Source of the DNA: Symbiodinium kawagutii | Lineage: Eukaryota; Sar; Dinophyceae; Suessiales; Symbiodiniaceae | DNA: 64,000 bases | Assembly (NCBI GenBank): GCA_009767595.1 | Contig: VSDK01004559.1 | Coordinates: 123,038 to 187,037 of the forward strand | Reading direction: 5' to 3' | In this document: piece by piece, positions 9,611-19,222 of the stretch | How the letters are laid out: every line of letters starts with the position of its first letter | Numbering within the stretch: position 1 is the stretch's first letter | Notes under the pieces: generated by a model | The model's input: the letters and a program-made list of their open reading frames with translations, nothing else | Databases searched by the model: none | Told to the model about the DNA's origin: nothing | Position numbers and translations under genes: made by a program

Positions 9611-9723
9611 TTTTTCATCGCCATCCCGGAGGTTCAGCTGGGCTGAGGGCGAGCATGTGGCCCACTCAAATAGAACCACACGCGTAGCAGCCCATTATTG
9701 TTGTTGGGGTTGTTGTTCATCAG
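9571..9723. mobile_element. Ultrashort hairpin insert, copy E, inside a larger direct repeat
   Basis: The core at 9616-9653 (CATCGCCATCCCGGAGG, GGGCTGAGGGCGAG) carries the family signature but no tight flanking repeat. A 23-bp direct repeat starting TTGTTGGGGTTGTTG occurs at 9571-9593 and 9701-9723 on either side; this may reflect the local simple repeat. Confidence 0.35.
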
Positions 9724-9891
9724 TCATTGAATGTTTCATTGTATTTTAAAAGATTGCTCATTGATCTCAACTGTTGTTCAGCAGTTATTCAATCAATGTT
9801 ACTTGCAATGGTCAAGTGGTTCATCAGTCAATTCATGATTGCTGCAATGCTCATGCGTGGAACCAACTATAGTAGGGAGCAATCATGATGA

Positions 9892-10155
9892 TCAATCATG
9901 GTCAATGTTATTTCTGGAACAAAAAGCCATGTCATTGGTGAAAAACATGGCTGACGCATCAAACATGAAATGCAGCTTGGTACCAGCAGTGGAGAGGCTG
10001 CAAAGGGAAACCAGCAGACAACCACTAGCCATCGTTACTTCCGCGGTAAACCACTGAGTCATTTCGCATCCAACTTGTTTCACCTCGGAACAAAATCTAC
10101 AGTAAGACCTGGTGCATGTCAAGAGTCTATTGCGGACATTGCATGCGAGAGCTGA
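9892..10155 (+). CDS. Possible coding region, frame uncertain
   Basis: Two plus frames are coding-like: one reads SLVKNMADASNMKCSLVPAV up to a TCCGCG|GTAAAC donor near 10043, the other reads GEAAKGNQQTTTSHRYFRG to a stop at 10155. A minus frame is open too. An exon is likely here, its frame is not settled. Confidence 0.35.
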
Positions 10156-10341
10156 GTCGATCCACATTTAGCATTAAGACTAAGGACGAGCATGATATTA
10201 GACCGGGGTATACCAGGGTTTCAAGCAATATACCTTATATATGTCGATATATTTATGTATATATAGATTTAAAAATAAATATACACTTATCTATATTTAA
10301 AAAATGAATTAATATATGTATATATATAAAAATAAAAATAA

Positions 10342-10448
10342 CTGGTTTGTGTTTCAACCCCTATGAAAAATATTAGTCAACCAACCAGTTGCTAATAACT
10401 ACTAGGGAAAATCATGGAAAATCCAAAATGTTTGAAACCACCAGCCAA
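10342..10448. mobile_element. Family A element, copy 2
   Basis: Left end CTGGTTTGTGTTTCAACCCC and right end TGTTTGAAACCACCAGCCAA. The interior keeps ATGAAAAATATTAGTCAACC. It sits right after an AT-rich (TATATA) stretch at 10230-10335. Confidence 0.65.
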
Positions 10449-10481
10449 ATAATCTAGCCACTAAAGAATGAACGAAACCAA

Positions 10482-10765
10482 ATGCACTGCTTATTGAGGA
10501 AAAGGTCAGGTCTCTCACTGGAGGTCGCGCAGGTTTCCATCAATCAAAATTGCATGCCAATTCCAGGCAGTCCCCACCTTTTCGATGCCGCACAATTCAC
10601 TTCAAACTTGTTTACATTGAGGCTGGTAAGGAAACAACCATCCAAACAATGCATGATCCTTTGACCCAAAAAAGATCTTATCTGGCCCCGGTTTGCGTAG
10701 ACTTAAAATCTTTCCGCCATCTTCTTTTCATAGTTGGTAGGGCTGTCAACCCACCAGAAGGATGA
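10482..10765 (+). CDS. Possible exon, unknown
   Basis: Open plus frames of 60-71 codons with moderately coding-like composition (LSLEVAQVSINQNC). No clear splice sites, no domain. Confidence 0.25.
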
Positions 10766-10781
10766 CTCCCCGTTAGCAAAT

Positions 10782-11060
10782 TCATCCCTCAGCAAAAAGT
10801 GGTGAATCGATCTGAAACGTCCCCGTGAACCACAAATGATTCATGCATCCGAAAATCGCCGTACCAACAATTGGGTCACCACCTGTACCAAGGAGGACTT
10901 CCCAGCGCGAGGAAATACAAGAAAGTTTGTACCTGGAAGAGGCATACAAGGTGAGAGCGAGCCAACTACTCGTCTGTGATGAGATTTTTTGAAGGCCTGT
11001 GTCTGGTTTCAGCTTCAGTTTCATGATTGACTCCATGGAGATATGGGATGATATGGGTTC
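10782..11060 (-). CDS. Exon of unknown protein
   Basis: The minus frame reads MESIMKLKLKPDTGLQKISS and on through SRWEVLLGTGGDPIVGTAIF to a TGA at 10782. Codon use is coding-like and the composition mixes hydrophobic and polar residues normally. No family recognised. Confidence 0.5.
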   Translation of the reverse strand, partial: EPISSHISMESIMKLKLKPDTGLQKISSQTSSWLALTLYASSRYKLSCISSRWEVLLGTGGDPIVGTAIFGCMNHLWFTGTFQIDSPLFAEG

Positions 11061-11664
11061 GCTTATAGGTCGTGATCCCACAATATCCCACACCTCCGCA
11101 AAGCAGTGGTTTCAATCTGCCTTTGGCGCATTTTAACCAGCGTTGACTATTGATTGATAGTCTACCACAGTCAATCCTGGATAGTCATGGCGGATGACTG
11201 CAAATACCAAAAGCAAGCATGGACACTGCACAAAAGCGGTGCTACCCCAATTTCCATGGTCACCAGATTCCCAACAATGTTTATTAGTTTGGCGCTTCAG
11301 GAGTAACCCCGATCTATGGACCAAGTACACCAAAACGGAGTCACGATCCTGCTACACAAATAGATTTCCAATGGGGATCATGATTGGCAATCGAAATTCA
11401 TCATGGTTTCTAAGTAAATATTAGCATTTACATAGCATTTACACTGGCAATAGCAATGTCTTGTTTCTTGTTGCTTGCCACTAGTACCATGGCATCCTCC
11501 GTTATCATGTGCTGATGACAGCCGGGTTCTTTTTGCTGATTACTCACCTGTCTGCAAAAAATGCACCAACACAAAACACAAACTCCACAGCCCCTGCCAT
11601 CCATGCGTGGCATGTTGACAGTTTTCTGCATTTGCCCTATCGACCCCCACATGTATGACCAAAA

Positions 11665-12012
11665 TCAACCAAATGTCCGGGTAAATATGCCATGCTCAGA
11701 TGGTCTGGGTGGCATCAGCGCACGTGTGGACCAAATTCCTTTGCCACCTTTGCCTTTGCCAGCCTTCGACCTTAGCAGTCCACAAGCTATAGGATAACCC
11801 GTGGAGACAATAGCACTGTGTGTCAGCACCAGAAGTTGACTTGTTGAAAAAGCAGTGCGGAACATTCTCAGAATCAGTGCTTTATTTCTGATGTAGTGCG
11901 TTGTCGAAGTCCCCCGAATAATGTAACGCCCAACCACTCGGAAAGCCACTCGGTCAATGTCACAACTGCTGGCACGCATTGATAACGTCGCTACTTCATG
12001 CCGTTTCAACAT
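11665..12012 (-). CDS. Exon of unknown protein, 115 codons
   Basis: A long minus frame, MLKRHEVATLSMRASSCDID through VAFRVVGRYIIRGTSTTHY, ends in a basic Gly/Lys run (SKAGKGKGGKG) and a stop at 11665. Codon use is strongly coding-like (GTG GCT, GTC TCC ACG, GGT). Possibly the C-terminal exon of a gene. No domain recognised. Confidence 0.65.
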   Translation of the reverse strand: MLKRHEVATLSMRASSCDIDRVAFRVVGRYIIRGTSTTHYIRNKALILRMFRTAFSTSQLLVLTHSAIVSTGYPIACGLLRSKAGKGKGGKGIWSTRALMPPRPSEHGIFTRTFG

Positions 12013-12222
12013 GACACTGACCTCATGAAAAAGCCAAATAAATGATGAGCGGGCTAATTGACTGCAATCAACAATGCTTACAGGTCACAATCCTTTACAT
12101 AATCCTTCAGGAGCAAAGCCCTAAATACAAATTGAATCGCTAACAAGCTGGCGTTTTCATCTGTCCAGGAGCGATGGGACCCTGAAGCAGCCGTGGGCGC
12201 GATCTTCACTCATGGTCCTAAA

Positions 12223-12300
12223 TGGTGGTTTCTCAAAATAGGGGTCCCGGTACTAAAGCAACCACTTGTTGGGGTCCCCCAAAATGGTTCACAACCGGCC
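12223..12300. mobile_element. Family B element, partial copy
   Basis: TGGTGGTTTCTCAAAATAGG matches the family B left end and is followed by GGGGTCCCCCAAAATGG; the expected inverted right end is missing. Confidence 0.5.
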
Positions 12301-12379
12301 CCATCGCTGATCAAATGTTTCTGCCAAAGGGGGCATCCATACAAAGCATCCTTCACATATAGTCGCAGGCTGTTACTCA

Positions 12380-13060
12380 TCATCCACCAGTATTATTAAC
12401 CGTTTATTAACCATCAGCATCAACGATTGACCATCGTGAACCTTTGGTCAACCATGTGTTAACTATCGCTTCGCTCCTTAGACAGCGGTAGCCATTCCGA
12501 CAGTACCACCATTGACCATCATTCAAACTTTCTAAACCGTCATTGCTGGTTGTTACAACTTACAGCCAACCATCACAACTCATGATTGACCGTAATTCTC
12601 ACAAACAATCATTACGGGTTGGTGGCTCTACCCCATCCCCAAACTACAAGTCAACGGGGAATCAGCCGGCGTTGAAAATGCAAAATGTTGGATACCACCA
12701 ACCATCGCCAAACCATCAATTACCTACTCAACTACCATCAACATCCGTTATCGTGGTAATGATTAATTATCCACTATTGCTGCTAACCATCCAAGAACCA
12801 TCAATGATGGTAATGATGTGCACAAAAACTTCCAGCCAATCAGCCACTATTTGGTAGGATAGCCTATCCACTACAATTAACCACCTAGTTTTGCCAATCA
12901 ACATCATCACCATCACCACCATCACCATCATTACCTATCATTGATCATATCAACCACTAATTAGCTACCATCATTAATCATATCAATCACCAGTGGTTCA
13001 TTACCATCATTGACCACTATTCATTACCATGGCTAACAATTGATGATAGCCAATCAACCA
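12380..13060 (+). repeat. AACCATC-rich tract with embedded family A element
   Basis: The plus strand is dominated by AACCATCA, ACCATCACC and similar words. A diverged family A element (GGGTTGGTGGCTCTACCCC to GGATACCACCAACC) lies at 12616-12703. No gene is visible. Confidence 0.5.
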
Positions 13061-13262
13061 GCCACCATCACCATCATCAGCATCTTCGCGATGGCTTCGC
13101 CCCAATGCTTCACCAACCGAGGCGCGAGGTGCTCCCTCGTTGGACTGCCTGAAGAGACTGGTCGGTTCAGACTGATTCATGATAGGGGTTAGTAGGTGGT
13201 TAATGATAGGGGTTAGTAGGGGTTGGTAGGGGTCAATCATAGGATTGGCAAAGGTTTATTAT

Positions 13263-13309
13263 ACATGCCATTTGTCTCTCCATCGCCATCTGCATTAGAC
13301 ATGTTATTT
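13263..13309. mobile_element. Ultrashort insert, truncated copy G
   Basis: A 25-bp core with GTCTCTCCATCGCC, lacking the right palindrome arm, lies between ACATGCCATTT (13263-13273) and ACATGTTATTT (13299-13309), 9 of 11 identical. Confidence 0.4.
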
Positions 13310-13337
13310 TATAACGTTGCTGGATGGTTAATGATGG

Positions 13338-13517
13338 CTATTTGATGGTTGAAAGCTTTGTGGACAAGTCGTGCAGCCCTGGCCCCCTTGCGGTGACCGA
13401 AATGATGGCATCACCAGCACACCTCCTAACCTTCCAACGCTTCACCATACCCACCCAGCAAATGGACGTGAGAATCCCAAGTATCCAGGTGAGAACCGCA
13501 ATGAGCAGTGCTAACCA
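13338..13517 (-). CDS. Exon with transmembrane helix
   Basis: After a CTCCAG acceptor the minus frame reads WLALLIAVLTWILGILTSIC, a clear membrane helix, followed by a basic flank (KRWKVRRC) and a soluble tail ending in a TAG at 13338. The positive-inside flank suggests a membrane protein with this tail in the cytosol; topology is inferred. A plus-strand frame also stays open here but is less protein-like. Confidence 0.6.
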   Translation of the reverse strand, partial: WLALLIAVLTWILGILTSICWVGMVKRWKVRRCAGDAIISVTARGPGLHDLSTKLSTIK

Positions 13518-13586
13518 CTGGAGTTAGCTGAAATCACAATCATTGACTCATCATGGCTAATAATATGATAGTGGTATGCTAGTGGT

Positions 13587-14080
13587 ATGCCTGTGGTGGT
13601 TCAGAAATGGTATGAACATTGTAGCCAGCAAGTTGCCAAAATCAGCCACAATGAGGCTTCAACATGGACAAATGGCTTCCAAAATATGCAGAAAATGGCA
13701 GCAGTCCTCAGATGCAGGGTTTTACTGCCTGATCTAGTAAGAAGTATCACCAGTGGCAATCAGTATAGAGACCCCCGTGGAAACCACCACGAACCGCGAC
13801 AAAAGGGTATCCCAGAAGGAAGCTGATCCAACCCCATGCAGGAGGGTCTATGTTTCTTTCCAGGTGGGTGCACAAATGCTCAAAGAGTTTTGGAATTCAG
13901 TCAATCTATAAACCCGTGCGTTTATTCCTTGCAGTCATAGCACTTGACCTTAGGCCCGGCGTTACCCTCACGAGCCAGAGAGGGAATAGCAAAGCAGTTC
14001 AGGAATCCTGGTCTTACATGTGCATGGTAAAATTGGGTGCTATGGTCTGTTGGCGAACATCTAAACATGCACATGAGTAG
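13587..14080 (+). CDS. Possible exons, unknown
   Basis: Two plus frames (13587-13826, with KISHNEASTWTNGFQNMQKM; 13850-14080, with ALDLRPGVTLTSQRGNSK) have coding-like codons. Exon limits are unresolved. They may be two exons of one gene, opposite in strand to the membrane exon just before. Confidence 0.35.
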
Positions 14081-14220
14081 ACACCTCTACTGGGTTGTTC
14101 ATCTCTACTGATATTCAATATTCCTCGTCCACAGGTCATTCCCCAAGGTCATTCCAAGTCATTCTTGGGGTGATTGCTGCCATAAATCCATGGCGGGGAT
14201 GGCATATCGACGGTTGCAAA

Positions 14221-14297
14221 GTATAGCAGAATGTCTCTCCATCGCTGTCAGGTTTCCCTGCCCGAGCTGTGCCGGGGGCGAGGTATAGCAGAATGTC
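14221..14297. mobile_element. Ultrashort insert with perfect target-site duplication, copy B
   Basis: A 47-bp core (14236-14282, TCTCCATCGCTGTCAGG to CCGGGGGCGAG) lies between two identical 15-bp copies of GTATAGCAGAATGTC (14221-14235 and 14283-14297). The perfect flanking repeat is strong evidence for a recent insertion. Confidence 0.75.
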
Positions 14298-14331
14298 AAC
14301 CATCATTTTCTAGCTGTATAAGCGCATCATT

Positions 14332-14446
14332 TGGCTATAGGTCAAAACCCCGTAGCCCTGGTTCCCCTATCATTCACCATTGTTTTCCTTATTGTTGGTT
14401 GGTCATTATCCCCTATTTTTGGTTGGTTAATATTGACCCATAGCCA
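14332..14446. mobile_element. Miniature inverted-repeat element, family C, copy 1
   Basis: TGGCTATAGGTCAAAACCCC at the left and TATTGACCCATAGCCA at the right are inverted copies. The interior carries TAGCCCTGGTTCCCC and GGTTGGTTAAT words shared with copies at 16462, 26054 and 45616. Confidence 0.7.
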
Positions 14447-14448
14447 TT

Positions 14449-14490
14449 TGGCTATAGGTCAAAACCCCGTAGCCCTGGTGAACATCCCAG
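14449..14490. mobile_element. Family C left-end fragment
   Basis: A second left end (TGGCTATAGGTCAAAACCCC, then GTAGCCCTGG) follows copy 1 directly and continues into GAACATCCCAGAA. The same fusion of a C left end to GAACATCCCAGAA occurs at 22151-22192, so this may be a distinct subfamily. Confidence 0.5.
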
Positions 14491-14669
14491 AAATTACCAA
14501 CTCAGTTTTTTTTGGGATCTTCACCTATTCCTTGCGGGTTGGTTATCACCGAAAGCTATGGATAAACACAGGTATAACCATCATTAATTAATCCCTACAG
14601 GTGAAACCAACTGGTTACTTAATCATGATGGTGGGTTGGCATGCCCTAAAGCAGGCGGGTTGTGGTTAC

Positions 14670-14767
14670 CTGGTTGGCTGTTTCAACCCCTATGACAAAT
14701 ATCAGTCAACCAACCATTTGTTAACAAGTACTAGTGAAAATAAAAAATGTTTGAAACCACCAACCAG
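14670..14767. mobile_element. Family A element, copy 3
   Basis: CTGGTTGGCTGTTTCAACCC and TGTTTGAAACCACCAACCAG are inverted ends with the typical interior (AGTCAACCAACCATTTGTTA). Confidence 0.7.
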
Positions 14768-14811
14768 TTATTTAACCATCATCATTAACCTCTGCATACC
14801 CGTTACTCATG

Positions 14812-14904
14812 GACCTCAGCATCCTGCCTGCTCGAAGGAATCTTGCCCTACAAGTTGGAACACCTCAGGCTGCTCCGAGAGGATTGTTTCAGGGCAGTGG
14901 ATAG
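14812..14904 (+). CDS. Short exon, unknown
   Basis: The plus frame DLSILPARRNLALQVGTPQ continues to FQGSG and a TAG at 14902. Codons are coding-like throughout. Likely a C-terminal exon. Confidence 0.4.
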   Translation, partial: DLSILPARRNLALQVGTPQAAPRGLFQGSG

Positions 14905-14929
14905 GCTACATGAATGGGATCCAGTCAGT

Positions 14930-15200
14930 ATACATGAATGGTTCATACTTAATGTTTATAACAAATAATGGTTCAAATAGACTATAGAAGAGCTATAGAA
15001 TAATGGTTCATAACAAATAATGGTTTTCATACATAATGTTCATAGGCTATAGAATAATGGCTTAAGAAACGATTCGATGACAATGGTTTACAATGGTGAG
15101 TTAGTATAGGTGAACAATTGTTCATGAATCCATGAATAAAGATTGACCTGGTTAAGGACGGTTTGTAGCGGTAAATAATCATAAATCATCATAATACCAT
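14930..15200. repeat. AATGGTTCATA-type tract
   Basis: Words such as AATGGTTCATA and CTATAGAATAATGG recur irregularly. This is the opposite orientation to the AACCAT tracts at 3.4 and 12.5 kb. No gene. Confidence 0.5.
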
Positions 15201-15408
15201 CGCTAGTGTAATCTTTTTTATTATTCCTGGATATACCTGAGGGGATCTCCTGGATCAGTGGGCATACGATATGACATGATAAGAACCCCGGGAGATCCCG
15301 CTGGCAAGAACCACCCCTATTGCTGATGGCAAATCCAACCCCAACTGGCTTATGATATTTATGGTGAAACTGGGGGCGGTTTCTTGAGACAAACCTACCC
15401 TTGTATAG

Positions 15409-15706
15409 ATATCAATTGTATCATGGCTTTTGCCATTTCATCTCAAGAAGCTTGAGGCTAACCATGTTGAAAGGTTCATGATGGTCGTGCACCAAGCTGG
15501 CATCGCAACGAAGCCGGTTTTGATGCCCCCCTCATTGAGAAAACTGCTTGACCAAATGGAGGCTGGTGAGAAACCCTAGTCCGGAAAACCTGGACACTGA
15601 GGATGCAGTCCACATTGCTAAAACCACCAAAAAATCGTCTCCCAGGAGTACCAGGCCATTTGCGGAGCAAAATGTGACCAGCCTTGTGACAGTCGCAAAC
15701 TTATGA
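15409..15706 (+). CDS. Two-exon C-terminus of unknown protein
   Basis: Exon 1 (15409-15565) follows TTGTATAG and reads VSWLLPFHLKKLEANHVERF then PSLRKLLDQMEAG. It ends at GGAGGCTG|GTGAGA in phase 1. Exon 2 starts at 15609 after GATGCAG; the joined codon is GTC and the frame continues HIAKTTKKSSPRSTRPFAEQ to a TGA at 15704. The 43-bp intron has matching phase on both sides, which makes this a well supported splice. Function unknown. It faces the minus-strand gene ending at 15736. Confidence 0.7.
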
Positions 15707-15735
15707 GACTAAATGAGACATGAGACATCATGAGG

Positions 15736-15929
15736 CTAAGAAACCAATCGGCTCCTCTGGGATCTCTTGGTCTTCCGCACGGCCTGCACGTTGCCGAGCT
15801 CCTTTTCAGCCTCCTGCCTCAGGGGATGAGATGATCCGTGCTGATCGCGGGTCACAGCACGCTGCCCCACCTGATGCGCTCAGCAATCTCCTCGCGATCG
15901 CGCCTGGCTGAGCCAGTCCAGTCAAGCAT
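15736..15929 (-). CDS. Small two-exon gene or 3' end, basic helical protein
   Basis: Exon a (15871-15929) begins at an ATG and reads MLDWTGSARRDREEIAERI. It ends CATCAG|GTGGGG. Exon b (15736-15817) follows CCCTGAG and continues QEAEKELGNVQAVRKTKRSQ to a TAG at 15736. The split Arg codon and the frame match. The joined frame is 46 codons: either a micro-protein or the last exons of a longer gene. The 53-bp intron contains a 7-bp inverted repeat (CGTGCTG / CAGCACG). Charged helix suggests a coiled coil. Confidence 0.7.
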
Positions 15930-15959
15930 GGACGAAAAAGTTAGATCTGTTTAAACGGT

Positions 15960-16990
15960 TAGGTCATATTGGGTCAACCAACCAATCACTCCTACTTGAT
16001 GATGGTTGTGGTAAATGATGGCGTGAAATTCATCAAAATCCTTAGGCGTGAGTGACCTGATATCTGGGTAGGTAATGGGCATCATCCACGGAACTCTCAA
16101 GGCAGCTGCCATCCTCCCAAGAAATAGCTAATGGGAGAATGACCAGAAATATCATCCAATTCATGGCCATAACAAGGTTTTCCATACATTTTCCCTTAGA
16201 GCCCTACGCTTGATTGCCACGACCACGGTTTCTAGAGTTGATGTGCAACTGTTCACTAACCATGGTTCACAGGGAAAATGGTGGTAAATCATTAGTCGCC
16301 ACTTTCCTTTACATTTTCTGTTTCAAATCCTATGAGCCAATCCAGTGACTCGTGAGTGGCTCACCAGCGCATTTGTTGAGCTTCTTCCCGAGACAGGTCG
16401 AAAAGCCTGATGGCTCAAAGCAGGTCACGAAGTGTCCATCAAGGACTATGGCTGCACAATATGGCTATGGGTCAAGCAGTTAACCAACCAACTAATGGGG
16501 GATCATCACCAGCAATAACAGGGAAAACAATGGCTAATGATAGGGGAACCAGGGGTACAGGGTTTTGACCCATAGCCATATGATGATGAATGATCCAAAT
16601 GAATAACCAAATGATGACCTAGGATTGACCTCGGCAAAATTAAGTAGATTCAACTTAACTACCAAGCTGATGGGCTAACAATTTATGACCATGAATAATC
16701 AAAAATGAAGTACTGTATATTTTGCCGCTAAGAAAAAATAAGCTTTTAATAGCTAGTCTGAACTATGGCAAATGGTGACCGGGACTGACCATGACTGACA
16801 AACATCGGCCAAAAGTTGCCCAGCTGATTATTGACCAATTAAGTAGAGGCTAAATCATTAAACACATCAACAAGGGGGTAAGCACTCCACTACCAAGGTC
16901 TGCCAAAATGATACAGGTTCGACAAATAGCAAAGCCTGGGCCTATCACAAAAGCCTCACTTATGCTGGCGTTGATGACTGACCACTGTCG
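15960..16990. other. Gene-poor stretch with a family C element
   Basis: No convincing exon. A family C element in reverse orientation lies at 16462-16578 (TGGCTATGGGTCAAG ... TTTTGACCCATAGCCA). The rest is AT-rich with GGTTA and AACCAT words. Confidence 0.5.
16462..16578. mobile_element. Family C element, copy 3 (reverse)
   Basis: Perfect inverted ends TGGCTATGGGTCAA / TTGACCCATAGCCA. The interior is the reverse complement of copy 1 (GGGGAACCAGGGGTACAGGG). Confidence 0.7.
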
Positions 16991-16996
16991 GCACTA

Positions 16997-17248
16997 TCAA
17001 GTCTTTATCAACCTGGAATGGTGAGTATAGTAAGAATTACCAGCGTCAAACATTCCAAAGGATTCGGACTTGACCGACTCCAAACCCTGGTTGATCACTA
17101 GCCAATCTTTGTGGTTAAGGGTCACATTCTGCGCCTGTCGTTTTAATATTTTTGCTGGGTGTACCCAATCTACACCGAATATTCCATAAGCAGCAATAAG
17201 CAGATTCCTGCTGCTGTTGGCTCTGTGGGATTTTGTCAATAAATCCAT
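16997..17248 (-). CDS. C-terminal exon of unknown protein
   Basis: The minus frame reads SSRNLLIAAYGIFGVDWVHP, KILKRQAQNVTLNHKDWLV and GLESVKSESFGMFDAGNSYY to a TGA at 16997. Codon use is clearly coding. It contains NVT, a possible N-glycosylation site. It probably belongs with the exon at 17414-17540 on the same strand. Confidence 0.7.
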   Translation of the reverse strand: MDLLTKSHRANSSRNLLIAAYGIFGVDWVHPAKILKRQAQNVTLNHKDWLVINQGLESVKSESFGMFDAGNSYYTHHSRLIKT

Positions 17249-17413
17249 ATCCTGTAGTTGACCATTGTGGACATTGATATCCCCTATTCCAGTTGCCTAT
17301 GCCATCATGACAAACAATGCCCAATACACAAATTCATAAAATAACTTTTACTCTTGACTAACAGTAAGGATACATACATAGTTCGAACCAACAATGGACT
17401 TAGTCTAGGAATG

Positions 17414-17540
17414 CTACAGGAAAGAATGCACATTCTCAACCTTGCGATCTGCATAGCCAGGGGCCCAGGGCAAAACAACTAGCTCCGCCATCCCAAACTG
17501 CCAATGAAGAAATACGTCTGATATATCTGCAAACGCGGCG
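17414..17540 (-). CDS. Exon of unknown protein
   Basis: The minus frame reads AAFADISDVFLHWQFGMAEL then VLPWAPGYADRKVENVHSF with strong G-first codon bias (GCA GAT, GTA, GGG ATG GCG GAG) to a stop at 17414. It may splice before that stop into the exon at 16997-17248. Confidence 0.65.
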
Positions 17541-17679
17541 CGCATACATACACGTAAAGTTGCATAAACACATGTAGAAGCAAACTTACATACTGCATAC
17601 AGATCCACACCAAGCTAAGATATGCAACCAAAAAACATATTGTTGGTGTTGTACTCATTCCTGCGAGTTGCAAGTAGGC

Positions 17680-18110
17680 CTATTCTTGCTTAGGTTTTCC
17701 CAACCAACGATGCCCCACCAATCTATTCTGCCCCTGTTTCTTGCCAGTAACCACTTCAACACAAATCAACTACCTTTGTTTATACTCCTATCTCGTCGGC
17801 AGCCTGATAGGGTCTGAATTCATCTGCTAATCGTTTCAACCAAAGTGACATGTACGATTGATAAACAAGGACAGCGGCTTAGCAACCAGCCAGCTGTTGT
17901 TGATAAATCAACACTGTCTACTGTATATCCTCCTGGCACCCGGACGCCCAATTCAGTGAAACTACCCGATTACCAAAAAACGCTAAGTTGAGAAATCATC
18001 ATTATCTTTTTCTTCTTCATCATCATCAACCCAACAGTGATATACCATGATACACCCTATAAACCATAATTAACCACGGGTTCATCTCAATCATCAACGC
18101 CACCACCACC
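17680..18110. other. No gene seen
   Basis: AT-leaning sequence with TCATCATC and AACCA words. No frame with coding character was found. Confidence 0.4.
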
Positions 18111-18113
18111 ATC

Positions 18114-18230
18114 CGTTCAGGGCCCGCCTGAGCCTCGGATCTTCTTCTAACTCCAAACGCCGTCGGACCAAGGATCGACCTTTCTGGCTGCGGGCGGTCT
18201 GCGTCCGCCGGGAAGCCGCAGTGGATCAGT
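18114..18230 (-). CDS. Exon, Arg-rich helical segment
   Basis: The minus frame RSQKGRSLVRRRLELEEDPR continues LRRALN, with codons typical of the other exons. Possible start after CGGACGCAG or CGCCCGCAG. Short, no domain. Confidence 0.4.
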
Positions 18231-18531
18231 GACTAAGGATGCGCTTTGTCAGGCTCACAATGGCTGCCTGATTTTTTTGCCTAAATTACTAAATTGAATG
18301 GCTAATTAAGTGGCCAAAAATACATGGCTGATTAAATGGCTTATTGCATGGCTACTCAAATGGCTAACACTGGCAGATTAAATGATGAACAATACAGGAT
18401 GATCGTAGCGGATGTAGCGGACAGTAAGCCAAATATTCATATCGAAACAAATTGAGACAGTGACGTGGTCAATGGGCATGACAAATCATCAAGCATGAAA
18501 GCACTTCGCAGTCCATGGTCATTGGTCATTG

Positions 18532-18780
18532 ATGCAAAACTTTCAAAGCGCTTGGAATCATCAGAAAGAAAGGGCTGCAAACACACAAACACCTACACAC
18601 ATAAAGGTGGCATCTGTCAAATCACCAACTAGCAAAGCAGCCCCCCCGGAAAGCCCAAGTGAGGTTGACACGCTCTTCATAGGGGACGGCCTTAGCACAA
18701 AGGCCGAAACTGCTCCAAACAATTTTGACATGATAAGCAAAACCAAGCCAGAAAGCTCTCTATTCGATGTTCATAAATAA
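18532..18780 (+). CDS. Coding exon, disordered protein
   Basis: From ATG at 18532 the plus frame reads AANTQTPTHIKVASVKSPTS, KAAPPESPSEVDTLFIGDG and ETAPNNFDMISKTKPESSLF to TAA at 18778. Ser/Pro/Thr/Lys-rich composition suggests a disordered region with likely phosphorylation sites. The sequence is far more protein-like than its antisense. Function unknown. Confidence 0.7.
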   Translation: MQNFQSAWNHQKERAANTQTPTHIKVASVKSPTSKAAPPESPSEVDTLFIGDGLSTKAETAPNNFDMISKTKPESSLFDVHK

Positions 18781-18807
18781 TCAAACATATTTACCATCCT
18801 TTGCTTC

Positions 18808-18924
18808 TTTGAACTTGTGCTTCTTATCCTCGTAAGTTGTCAGCTGGACAGCGCTGGGGCAAAACATTGCTCAGACGTAGCCTATGTGTTTGGGAGAATC
18901 ACTGGTGACTGGTGCAAGTTGTAA
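18808..18924 (+). CDS. Possible exon with hydrophobic start
   Basis: The plus frame reads FELVLLILVSCQLDSAGAKH then CSDVAYVFGRITGDWCK to TAA at 18922. The first part resembles a signal peptide. A strong donor (CTC|GTAAGT at about 18831) or an acceptor (TTGTCAG) inside it may mean only part is exonic. Confidence 0.4.
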   Translation, partial: FELVLLILVSCQLDSAGAKHCSDVAYVFGRITGDWCKL

Positions 18925-19222
18925 CAGGTCCAGGGTACTCTTGACATCACAAACACTTCCACAGGATTCCACTAGGCAAATGCCGAGATACCGGCGAGGA
19001 GCTTCAGCGGATTATCACCTGTAGGCTCCGGAGATGCACCCACCCCAAATGCTGGTGATTAATGTGGCTGCTGGGGTGCTCCAGGCAAAATGTCATCCTT
19101 GTTGTGAACATGGGAAATTTTTTTCGCGGAACAGTCGAGTTGTTGGGATTCGGATGCCAACCTTTTTGGTGACTGGCGAACAACCAGATCAAACGAGTAC
19201 CAGGACCAGGACCGCTGCAGAA

